Shown piece after piece: positions 8,392 to 16,100 of a DNA stretch of 18,312 nucleotides. The stretch comes from Pseudomonadota bacterium (GTDB lineage: Bacteria; Pseudomonadota; Alphaproteobacteria; Sphingomonadales; Sphingomonadaceae). The translations under genes and the position numbers were made by a program. Under the pieces are notes generated by a model. That model ran no database searches, was not told the origin of the DNA, and was given only the letters and a program-made list of their open reading frames with translations. The stretch is from contig JAEWIL010000073.1 of the NCBI GenBank assembly GCA_023387085.1, positions 1-18,312 of the forward strand, in the 5' to 3' direction. The stretch's first letter is position 1. Every line of letters begins with the position of its first letter.

Positions 8392-8517
8392 ACACAGTGT
8401 TGCAATTTATCTTGGACCCTCTAGGCTTTCCGGAATCTTCTTGGGACGAATGCCTAAATTCAGATCACCGTTCCGATTTCCGAGCGATGCGGCCCGAAGA
8501 GGTCGAAGGGAGAGTTC

Positions 8518-9492
8518 ATGACAGAGCACCGCGGCAAGATGGCATCACCGAACTCGATCCTTTCACGCCGCACGGTCCTGGCAGCGGGCGTGAGCGGGCT
8601 GGTCAGCGCCTGCGCCGCGGGGTCGCATGCATCGTCTCCATTTTCAGCGGGAACGGGACGGCCGCGCCTCGGCGTTCCACAGAATGCCTGCGACAGCCAC
8701 ATCCATATTTTGGAGCCCCGCTTTCCAGCGACGCCCGGCTGGAAGGGCGAGCCGGTGAACGACGCATCGGTGACAGCCTATCGCAGATTTCGGGCGCGCA
8801 TCGGGACCGAACGCGTCGTCGTTGTCACGCCGTCGACCTACGGCATTGACAATGGCGCAACCCTCGACGCGCTCGATCAGTTCGGAAACTCGGCGCGCGG
8901 CGTCATCGTGATTGATAGCGTCGCCCCTCCCGCAGATCTTGGATCGATGTCGAAGCGCGGAGTTCGCGGCATTCGCGTCAACTTCGTGTCGCCGCAACCT
9001 TGGGGTCCCACCGATGTGGACAGGCTGGTCGCGACCTCGCGGATCGCGGCGGACCTCGGCTGGCATATCCAGATTTACGCAAAGGCCGGGCAGATCGCGG
9101 CCATGGCAGGGACAATCGCCGATCTGCCGACACCGGTGGTAATCGATCACCTCGGTTCGGTAGACCCGGTTACCGGTCCGGGCGGCGATAGTCACACCGC
9201 GATCAAGCGCCTGCTCGCCAATGGCCGAACCTGGATGAAGCTGTCAGGAGCCTATATCTCGAGCAGGTCCGGCGCGCCCGCTTACGCCGATCTTCAGACT
9301 GTCGCGCGAAGCTATGTCGAGGCAGCGCCGGAGCGGATGGTCTGGGGCAGCGACTGGCCGCATCGCGGGCAGTCGGGAAAACTTCCCGATGACGCCGCGC
9401 TGCTCGACCTGTTGCTCGACTGGGCGCCGGACGCCGCACAGCGGCGCCGCATTCTCGTGGACAATCCGGAGGCGCTCTACGCCTTCGACTGA
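8518..9492 (+). CDS. Exported TIM-barrel amidohydrolase, 2-pyrone-4,6-dicarboxylate lactonase-like
   Basis: The protein has 324 residues of the amidohydrolase_2 superfamily, which includes LigI lactonase and related lactone and dienoate hydrolases. Metal or active-site motifs are DSHIHI (H61, H63), VIDHLGS (H211), WMKLSGAY (239-246) and VWGSDWPH (D279). The N-terminus has a twin-arginine-type signal, SRRTVLAAG (16-24), followed by LVSAC (28-32). It is probably exported folded and may be lipidated at C32, which is unusual for LigI-type enzymes that work in the cytoplasm. The ATG at 8518 is preceded by GAAGGGAGAG; ATG at codon 8 is a weaker alternative. It diverges from the receptor operon and its last 16 bp overlap the convergent IclR gene. 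It likely opens a lactone or ester ring of the imported compound. Substrate is not known. Confidence 0.88.
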   Translation: MTEHRGKMASPNSILSRRTVLAAGVSGLVSACAAGSHASSPFSAGTGRPRLGVPQNACDSHIHILEPRFPATPGWKGEPVNDASVTAYRRFRARIGTERVVVVTPSTYGIDNGATLDALDQFGNSARGVIVIDSVAPPADLGSMSKRGVRGIRVNFVSPQPWGPTDVDRLVATSRIAADLGWHIQIYAKAGQIAAMAGTIADLPTPVVIDHLGSVDPVTGPGGDSHTAIKRLLANGRTWMKLSGAYISSRSGAPAYADLQTVARSYVEAAPERMVWGSDWPHRGQSGKLPDDAALLDLLLDWAPDAAQRRRILVDNPEALYAFD

Positions 9493-10217
9493 TCCCCGTT
9501 TGCCGTTGCGACAAGATCGAGATTGCCACCGAGCGCGCGGCTGAGCTGCGCGGCCGCCGACAGAACCTTTTCCTGGATCCGCGATGCCGCTTCCCATGTG
9601 AGTCGCGAGATAGGACCCGTAATCGTCAGCGCGCCAACGAGACGCTGGTCCTGACCGAGCACCGGCACCGAAAGCGAAGCGGTGTGCGGCGTCGTTGCCC
9701 CGGCGGTGTACAGCGGAAGCGAGGGCACAGAGGGCTGCTCGTCAGGCCAGCGCTGGAAAAGCTTCAATATCTGCGCCGACGAGGCATTGTCCATCGGCCG
9801 GAACGACCCCGGGGCGATATCGAGGCGCAGCGCGAGCGGCGAATTGACCCGAAACTGGCAGAAGCGCTGGCCGTTCTGTTCGGTGTAGAAGGCAGCGGTT
9901 TCCTGGGTTTCCTCAGCCAGATCACGCAACACCGGCATGATGATCTTGTCGAGACCCATCGAGGCGCTGTAGATGCTATGCAGCCGGACAATCTCGCTGC
10001 CCAGCTGGTAGCTGTCGTCGACCCGGAGGATCAGCCCGGCCTCCTCTATCGAAGTGATCAACCGAAGGATCGTGCTTTTAACCAGGCCAGTGCGGCGGGC
10101 GATCTCTGCCAGCGAAAGCCGGTCGTCGCCTTGACGGAAACAGGTCAACACACTGAGGGCGCGGCTTGCCGATGCAACGCCCTCCACTGCAGCCGCCTGC
10201 CGCTTCTCTTCGATCAC
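9477..10217 (-). CDS. IclR-family transcriptional regulator
   Basis: The protein has 246 residues if it starts at the GTG at 10217. The N-terminal winged helix-turn-helix is clear: LSLAEIARRTGLVKSTILRL at about 35-54. A GAF-like IclR ligand-binding domain follows (FYTEQNGQRFCQFRV, LDIAPGS, SVPVLGQDQRLVGALTITGP). IclR proteins sense small carboxylic or aromatic effectors and commonly control adjacent catabolic genes. The 10217 start gives the usual family length and has a purine-rich AAAAAGGG stretch upstream; the frame stays open to an ATG at 10406, which would add 63 residues. The gene is convergent with the amidohydrolase, overlapping by 16 bp. It most likely controls the divergent promoters at 8158-8517 and perhaps itself. 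The effector is unknown. Confidence 0.9.
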   Translation of the reverse strand: MIEEKRQAAAVEGVASASRALSVLTCFRQGDDRLSLAEIARRTGLVKSTILRLITSIEEAGLILRVDDSYQLGSEIVRLHSIYSASMGLDKIIMPVLRDLAEETQETAAFYTEQNGQRFCQFRVNSPLALRLDIAPGSFRPMDNASSAQILKLFQRWPDEQPSVPSLPLYTAGATTPHTASLSVPVLGQDQRLVGALTITGPISRLTWEAASRIQEKVLSAAAQLSRALGGNLDLVATANGDQSKA

Positions 10218-10563
10218 ATGCCGCCCTTTTTCGATACGCCGTTCCAAAAGCCTATAGGCTATGCGGGAGATGCTTTGGAAGACCCCACTTGCGCGGCCAG
10301 CGCTGGTTGATTCCGAATTGGCCGCTATCTGTTCTGGCACGAGACCAGCCGGCACGAGGTTCGCGGCCCGAGCGACGACGCCATACAGCACCGCCCTGTC
10401 GTGCATGTTGCATTATATCCGCACGCTCTCACGCCTGCTCCCTTGCTCCTTCCGCCGAGAGGTACGTCATGTCCATTTATTTGGGCAACATGTCACAATC
10501 CCGGCTGGCCGCTCGTCAGGCACGATGAAGCCGCTATCGGCATGCAGAAGGAAGGAAGATCAT
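10218..10563. promoter_or_regulatory. Divergent intergenic region between IclR and AhpD-like genes
   Basis: Part of this region (10218-10406) stays open in the IclR frame and could be an N-terminal extension, but it is treated here as non-coding leader. CATGTC is repeated at 10468-10473 and 10489-10494, a 21-bp period (two helical turns), suggesting a tandem protein-binding site. A GGAAGGAAG Shine-Dalgarno sequence precedes the downstream gene. No confident promoter hexamers were identified. Confidence 0.35.
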
Positions 10564-11010
10564 ATGAAGCGCTTGAACTGGTCTGAGGTAGCTCCCGCTG
10601 GAGCCAAGGCACTTTATGGCGTGCACAACTACGTCACGAACAGCACGGCCCTCCCGCCGGAACTTATCCACCTCGTCTTCCTCCGGGTCTCGCAGATCAA
10701 CGGATGCGCTCACTGCATCGACCTGCACACCCGCGATCTTCTCAAGACCATGCCGATCGACAAGGTTGCCCTGCTTCCGGTGTGGGACGAGGTGCCCCAT
10801 TTGTTCCCCGACCAGTATCGCGCAGCACTCGCATGGGCCGAGGAAGTCACGCGCGTCAGCGAGACACATGCTTCAGACGAGGCCTACGCTGCCGCGGCTG
10901 AAGCCTTCGAGCCGAAAGATCTCGTGGACCTGACAATCGCGATTGCGGCAATGAACGCCTTCAACAGGCTGGGTGCGCCGTTCCGGCTTCCGGTCGCGGC
11001 CAAGCCCTGA
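10564..11010 (+). CDS. Carboxymuconolactone decarboxylase family protein, AhpD-like
   Basis: The protein has 148 residues, all alpha, with the AhpD core motif INGCAHCIDLH at 45-55. The redox pair is C48 and C51, with H55 following. Proteins of this type act as thiol-dependent peroxidase partners or stress proteins; only a minority are true 4-carboxymuconolactone decarboxylases, and those lack the CxxC pair. A reductase or peroxidase-like role in oxidative defence is therefore more likely than a ring-cleavage step. The ATG at 10564 follows AGGAAGGAAG, a strong ribosome-binding site. No signal peptide is present. It is probably monocistronic, since a good intrinsic terminator lies 117 bp beyond its stop. 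It is not clearly linked in function to the IclR-controlled cluster. Confidence 0.9.
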   Translation: MKRLNWSEVAPAGAKALYGVHNYVTNSTALPPELIHLVFLRVSQINGCAHCIDLHTRDLLKTMPIDKVALLPVWDEVPHLFPDQYRAALAWAEEVTRVSETHASDEAYAAAAEAFEPKDLVDLTIAIAAMNAFNRLGAPFRLPVAAKP

Positions 11011-11126
11011 GGTTCAGACGCTGCGCCCCTTTGCGTTGCGGCACGATATCAGGTCGGGCAGTGACGCCACTCGCGCCCAGCGACCCGAGGGGGCGCTGCC
11101 TTTCAGGAGACACGGCTCGCCATCTT

Positions 11127-11160
11127 ACGCCCGTCCGGCTCAGATCGGGCGGGCGTCCTT
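11127..11160 (+). terminator. Intrinsic terminator after the AhpD-like gene
   Basis: ACGCCCG (11127-11133) pairs with CGGGCGT (11150-11156). The stem continues inward through one T-G wobble and CCG/CGG to give 11 pairs around an 8-base loop (11138-11145). It is followed by CCTTCTTCT, a pyrimidine-rich tail of the imperfect kind common in GC-rich alphaproteobacteria. Position and orientation suit the gene ending at 11010. Confidence 0.6.
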
Positions 11161-11392
11161 CTTCTGCGCAGATCAACGCGCTGTTACTGGCCGTTTGTTT
11201 TGATGGATCGCGCGCCCGAAGGTAGACCGAGCGGTCGCTGCCCAAGCCCAGGTGCGTTTGCGCAGAGCGCGGCCTTTCAGGCCCCGACCATGCCGTTGCG
11301 GCACTGCATGCAACTTGTTACGAACGACGGATGAAGTCCGCGCACTGTACCATCTGACCGATTCCCGCGCTTGACGCGCGAGGAATATCGAC

Positions 11393-11415
11393 GGTGCACC
11401 AGATCTGGTGGCACC
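11393..11415. promoter_or_regulatory. Palindrome upstream of catB, candidate operator or leader hairpin
   Basis: ACCAGATCTGGT at 11398-11409 is a perfect 12-bp palindrome. It is flanked by GGTGC (11393-11397) and, after one extra G, GCACC (11411-11415), which extends the symmetry. It ends 63 bp before the catB start. It could bind a dimeric repressor or, if transcribed, fold into a stem with one bulged G. Confidence 0.5.
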
Positions 11416-11478
11416 GGCAGATGCCGCACGGCGTCAAGGCAGCCAGCGCGCCGCGTTGGCCTCTTACGGACTCATTTC

Positions 11479-12099
11479 ATGACCAACTATTTCGAAAGCC
11501 CTTTCAAGGGCATCACGCTCGACAAGCAAATTACCCATCCGAACATTCGGGTGGGAAGGTTCAGTTATTACTCGGGCTATTACCACGGCCATAGCTTTGA
11601 TGACTGCGCCCGCTTCATCCTTCCGGACGAGAGCGCGGACAAGCTGATCGTCGGCAGCTTCTGCTCTATCGGCTCAGGCGCCGCCTTCATCATGGCGGGC
11701 AATCAAGGACATCGCCGCGACTGGATCAGCACCTTTCCCTTCTTCTGGATGCCCGAGGTGGCGGCCTTCGAAGGCGCACTCAATGGCTATCGTGGGGCGG
11801 GCGACACGGTCATCGGCAACGACGTCTGGATCGGCTCGGAAGCGATAGTCATGCCCGGCATCACGATTGGCGATGGTGCGGTTGTCGGAACCCGGGCGGT
11901 CGTAACCCGCGACGTCGCCCCATACGCTATCGTGGGCGGCAACCCCGCCAGTGTGATCAGGCAACGCTTTGAGGATGACGTAATCGAGTTCCTCCTTGAT
12001 CTGCGTTGGTGGGATTGGCCCGATGGGCAGTTGCGCGAAGCCATGCCCATTCTTTGCAGCGGAGATATCGAACGCCTCCGCGAGTTCCGCGCAACATAG
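11479..12099 (+). CDS. catB: Type B chloramphenicol O-acetyltransferase (xenobiotic acetyltransferase)
   Basis: The protein has 206 residues and is a left-handed beta-helix (hexapeptide-repeat) acetyl-CoA-dependent transferase. It shows the hallmark CatB/Vat segments: MTNYFESPFKG at the N-terminus, NIRVGRFSYYSGYYHGHSF (22-40), GSFCSIGSGAAFIMAGNQGHR (59-79) with catalytic H78, VIGNDVWIGSEAIVMPGI (111-128) and YAIVGGNP (149-156). Enzymes of this group acetylate chloramphenicol; relatives modify streptogramins. The match of the N-terminus to known CatB proteins fixes the start at 11479, although there is no good Shine-Dalgarno sequence. Upstream in-frame codons reach 11371 but look non-coding. 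No integrase or attC recombination site is visible, so it appears to be a resident chromosomal gene. Activity level and true substrate in this host are unknown. Confidence 0.93.
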   Translation: MTNYFESPFKGITLDKQITHPNIRVGRFSYYSGYYHGHSFDDCARFILPDESADKLIVGSFCSIGSGAAFIMAGNQGHRRDWISTFPFFWMPEVAAFEGALNGYRGAGDTVIGNDVWIGSEAIVMPGITIGDGAVVGTRAVVTRDVAPYAIVGGNPASVIRQRFEDDVIEFLLDLRWWDWPDGQLREAMPILCSGDIERLREFRAT

Positions 12100-12117
12100 A
12101 CGACTGATCGTGCGGGT

Positions 12118-12151
12118 TCGATGGGCTGCTGCCAAGGCTGCGGCCCATCGA
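12118..12151. terminator. Long stem-loop just after catB, terminator-like without T-tract
   Basis: TCGATGGGC (12118-12126) pairs with GCCCATCGA (12143-12151). Inner pairing continues through a wobble, GC pairs and one T-T mismatch to a CAAG loop at 12133-12136. It begins 18 bp after the catB stop. The following bases CGAGGCTTGG contain no T-run, so termination, if it occurs here, would be weak or Rho-assisted; protection of the 3' end is another option. Confidence 0.4.
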
Positions 12152-12300
12152 CGAGGCTTGGCCGATAGCGGTCAGTCTGCTTCAAAGTGAAGATCGAAGA
12201 AAGCGGAGGGTTGGTAAAGCCGCAGCTTTCTCTACAGATTGAAATCGGCGTACTGATACTCAATTAGCCCATCTACTCTTCATCGAAACAGGCCAGCCAA

Positions 12301-12855
12301 ATGAGGATCACAACCCGAACGAAACGCGATTTGACTCAAGAGGAGACAAGGGCGCTGAGCCATTACGGCGCTGACAGCACGTTTTTGCATTCAGTCGCTC
12401 AAGGTCGCGAGCGAGATTTGGAGCGAGATCCGCTGTGGAACGAGTTTTGGCCGGAATGTGGTGCCATAATTCAAGCTTTAGATAGCGCCATCTCCGTGTC
12501 CGAGTTACAGCAAGATGCGGTGCTATATTCCGCCCATGGAAATGGCTTTGCCGTCCGGGGATCGATCCTGTGTCCACCTGCCGCATACCTCGGGACGATA
12601 TACAAATATCCCGGTTATATCTCTACAACTTCTGAGGCGGAATTCAGGGATCGCTTTCTTCAGCCAAGAAGAACCAGCAATTCTCGCCCGGCCATCCTCG
12701 AGTTTCATTTGCCCGCAGGGTTCCCGGCAATCGATATGCACCTTGGAGGCCATGCGGGGGAGTTCGAGTATCTCCTCGGTCGAGATACGCCGTACCGCAT
12801 TACTAAGGCCGACATCCAAGACGGCGACGTTTTGAACCTAGTCCTCGTGCCTTAG
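12301..12855 (+). CDS. ADP-ribosyltransferase-like protein (exoenzyme fold, ExE motif)
   Basis: The protein has 184 residues whose second half follows the order of the ADP-ribosyltransferase exoenzyme domain: VLYSAHG (74-80), PGYISTTSEAEF (104-115, STS-type motif), ILEFHLPAG (132-140), then GEFEYLLGRDTPYRI (153-167) with E154 and E156 as the ExE pair. Members transfer ADP-ribose from NAD to proteins or nucleic acids and include secreted toxins and phage-defence toxins. The Arg normally in the first motif (LYRG) is Ser here (S77), so catalysis is uncertain. No signal peptide or secretion domain is visible. The gene is noticeably less GC-rich than its neighbours (about 53% in its first 60 bases), which suggests acquisition by transfer. 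It has a weak ribosome-binding site and no obvious immunity partner beside it. It converges on the nuclease-STAND gene. Confidence 0.65.
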   Translation: MRITTRTKRDLTQEETRALSHYGADSTFLHSVAQGRERDLERDPLWNEFWPECGAIIQALDSAISVSELQQDAVLYSAHGNGFAVRGSILCPPAAYLGTIYKYPGYISTTSEAEFRDRFLQPRRTSNSRPAILEFHLPAGFPAIDMHLGGHAGEFEYLLGRDTPYRITKADIQDGDVLNLVLVP

Positions 12856-13123
12856 GGGATATCGTGGGAGCCGTGCATGGCCGGTAGGCGAATGTCAGAT
12901 TCGGAGACGAGCCGTGGGGTTAGCTGCCGTTTACGCAAAGTCGACTCGCGACCGGCTCACGCCGTCCACCTACCGTGTTTTGAACGGCTGGTCTCGCCAA
13001 CACCAGTCATTCACCCAGCGCGGAGCCGTCAGGTAGAAATGCAAAGGGCGGCGGACCTGGCCTAAGACTCCGCGAAAGCCGCGATCGGCGTCAGAGCCCC
13101 GCTGGGCATGCACGGGTCAGCAG
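12856..13123. other. Intergenic region between two convergent accessory genes
   Basis: The 268 bp between the ADP-ribosyltransferase-like gene and the end of the nuclease-STAND gene hold no convincing gene. A weak CGCG-AAAGC-CGCG hairpin lies near 13070. No clear intrinsic terminator was found for either strand. Confidence 0.3.
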
Positions 13124-16100
13124 CTATTCGAAACTCTGCTCGCCTTCCCGATCGCGCTTGCTCTCATGTTCGATCCAGCGTTCGAGTTCGGGCAGCATGT
13201 CGGTAACCCATTGCCGAACCTCGCCTCCAACATTGTCACCTACCGTTATGATAGCTGCGCGACGCCGAACCAGGATATCGGCGAGCGAGCCACTCCAACT
13301 GCGCGGATGCAGCCGCGACCAAATATCACCGAGAAACGCCCGCTGGTCTGGCGCGTGGCCCAGTATTTCCAGGAAAAGCGTGGAGACACCGTTCTCCTCT
13401 TCGCCCTGTTGCCGCTTGAACATGGGGATGCTTTTGCCAAGCAGCGGATAGCGCCGATCCGGATCGATGTTCGCCCACGGAACAAGGGTCTCGGCGCCGA
13501 CATCTTCCACCGGCGTGCCAGACCCGAAGTCCCCCTCAAACAGCCCCCGATTTCTCGGCCTGAGTTCGGGGAGCAGGAATTCGTCGAGTGCGATCAGGGG
13601 ATGGGTCTCGAAGAGCGCCTTCAGGACATAACCATGATCGTAGGACGAGAGATAGACGGTCTCCAGCCCGGCCCGGACTCGCGCGCAGATCTCGCGCAGC
13701 GTCGCCGCGCCATCGGGTCCGGCGCAGCAGACCCGAATGACGGTATGCAGCCCAAAATCGCGCAGCGACTGCTTCTTCCCGAAGTCGGCGCAAAGGAGTA
13801 ACTCACGGCCGACGGCAATCAAGGATGGAGCGCGTTGTCGGCCCTCCTCCCGATCGCGGTAGAAGTGCATGTGAAGGATATCGAGCGCGATCTCCACGCC
13901 GTCGGGGAGACTGGCGATGTCGGTGAGCAGCGGGCCAAGGGCGTCGGGTGGAGACTCCCCGACGCTGCCATTGGCGATGCTGTGAAAAGTCCGCGCCGAC
14001 AGGACGCCACGTTCAATTGCACGCCGAAGCCGCGCAATGCCGTGGGTATCGATAGCAACACGCGCCTGAAGATAGGGCAGGCTCGCGGCGAGATGGGAAT
14101 TGCCGATCACATCCTCCAGCGCGGCGTCGGCGAACGCCGAATCCTTGGCGTGCGCGCCATGGATGAACCCGCCCAGCACCGTCGCATTCCGGCTGTTCGC
14201 ATCGGCGGCGGAAAAGAGGCCCAGCAGTTCCTGCCACATCGCATCAAGATCGGCGGCGCCATCCGACAGGCCGATGCCGCACTCGTAGGCACGCTGCGGA
14301 TGCTGTTCGACGAGCAGTTCGGCGATGAAGGCAGCGCGCGTCTCCGGGTCGTGGGCGAGCGCGGTTCCGATCTCCTTCGCGAGCTGGGACGCGCGCTCAT
14401 ACGGCTTCATGACATCGCCGTCGTCGGCATCACCGTCAGCGACATCCCAACCGAAACTGCTGCGCCCCAATACGACCGCACGGGCCTGATGGAGAAGATC
14501 GGTGGGTTTCAGGCGGTCGATGAGCGCGGTGAGACGCGCGCGCACCTCATCAGGCATAGCGTCGCCCTCGAAACGCAGCGCTGTGCGGAAGCCGATCCAC
14601 CCCTCGATCCAGGGCCGCTCGGAAGAGAAGTGGGTCGCTGCCCGTTCGAGCGCATCGTGACAGGCACCGAAATGCCACAGCTCCCTTACGCTATGGGCAA
14701 GGTAGTCCCGGGCGTTTCCGATCACTGGCGAAAGCTCGACCGCCAAGTCGACCGCGCCGGTGTACCAGGCCCAGATGTCGCCATAGGTTGGCGGGTGCCA
14801 GCCATAGTCGCGTGACCGGGCGCCGAAGTCGAAGTCGCTGGATGAACTGAAATGGTGTGCCAGCACCGCATCAAGGGCGACGCCGGCGCAGCGCACCAAA
14901 GCCGGATCACCGGATTGCGCGAACCGGCGCACGAGCGATCGCCGCTGATCTGGCAATGCCTTGGTGCCGGACAGGTGCAGGTGAAACAGCTCGGCGAACA
15001 TGTCTGATGCCGAGTTTTTGTTGTGATTAGGCGGTTCGGCGGAAAGGAACCGGGCAAGCAATGTCGCAGCGCGGTCAAATAGTGGTGGATCGTAAGCGAG
15101 AAGCTTGATCAACCGTATCCACTGCCATCGGTCGCTCGACTGCGGATCGAGTATCTCGCCGCCATTTGGGCCGGCAATATCTCGCTCGATCCTCGCAAGC
15201 ACGGCATCGGGCGCGACCGGGGCGATGTTGGCGATGATCTGAAGGCCGTCTTCTCCCAATGCCGCAAGATCGCCGAGTGGCCCGTCGGCATGGAGCCAGC
15301 CCTCGACTGCGGCCCGCGCCTCGGCGCTGTCGTGCAGATAGCCGAGGCGGCGCGAAAGGGACTTCTGCATCCGCGTTGTAAGCGACGCGCAGAAGCGATC
15401 AAAATCGGCCGGCGGCATGCGTTCAAGGGCGAACCCGGCGAGCGGGTTGGCGATCGCATGCGGCAGGATAGCGCGCCACCGTCCCCGCAGCTGCGCGATC
15501 CCCCGCTGTCGAAGCGTGTTCAGCGCCGCATATATCGTCGCCACGGGAACACCGCGAATAGCGGCGACCCGCGCAAGTTCACCGCCTTCCAAAGTGTCCT
15601 CGCCATCGATCGAATAGAGCAAGGCAAGGTCTTCGGCAGCGGAAAGCAGATCCCGGTCAGGCTCATTGCGCTGATGAAAAATCCGCTCGAAGAGGTCGCG
15701 GCTCTTGAGCTTTCCCAGGGTTTCGCCTTTTCCGAGCGTGTCGGCGAGCGCGCGCGCCACGCGGAAGTTGCCGTCGCTGAACTCCGATATGGTTCGCCGG
15801 TCGACCTGCGTCACATTGGGGAAGGTCTTTTCCAGCCACAGCTCAACCATTTCGGGCGATGCTGATTGCAGGCGAAAGACCTCGGTACGCTCGGGCTCGT
15901 CGTCGCGAACATCATATTCGACAGTTAAGAGACTGACTGGGCTCCCCGCTTCCGAACAGATGCGAGCCAGTTCGCTGTGCGTCGCCGGGTTGCAGTTGTC
16001 GACGATCAGGATCGCGCGTTGCCGTGCGACCACCAGCTGGCGCGCCATGTCCCGTGCGGTCGGGTCAGTCTCCGCCGAATAGTCAGTATAGACGGCGAGC

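Larger units (their letters stand above)
8158..8517. promoter_or_regulatory. Divergent control region of receptor operon and amidohydrolase gene
   Basis: This 360-bp region between two divergent genes contains no credible gene. It holds several symmetric elements: GTCGC-G-GCGAC (8226-8236) next to CCTGCAGG (8236-8243); GCGA-A-TCGC (8295-8303); GGAAA (8360-8364) with TTTCC (8372-8376), overlapping AACGG (8363-8367) with CCGTT (8375-8379); and direct repeats of GTTGCAAT (8324-8331 and 8399-8406). IclR-family regulators bind short palindromes in such spaces and the IclR gene is adjacent, so one or more of these may be its operator. That assignment is inference. Confidence 0.5.
11011..11478. other. 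Non-coding region between AhpD-like gene and catB
   Basis: No convincing gene is present. The region holds the terminator at 11127-11160, the hairpin TGCCG-TTG-CGGCA at 11291-11303, and the palindrome at 11393-11415. GTTGCGGCAC occurs twice (11035-11044 and 11295-11304). TTGACG at 11371-11376 could be a -35 element, but no matching -10 was found at normal spacing. Confidence 0.4.

Noticed and set aside
11394..11594. A leader peptide for catB translation attenuation
   Set aside because: The plus-strand frames upstream run far into catB in another frame rather than ending in a short leader, and none has a good ribosome-binding site.
12100..12160. An integron attC site after catB
   Set aside because: The stem-loop is present, but the conserved RYYYAAC and GTTRRRY core sites were not found, nor an integrase gene.
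13835..14815. A 326-codon plus-strand reading frame
   Set aside because: Antisense to the helical part of the nuclease-STAND gene, whose reading frame continues unbroken on both sides.
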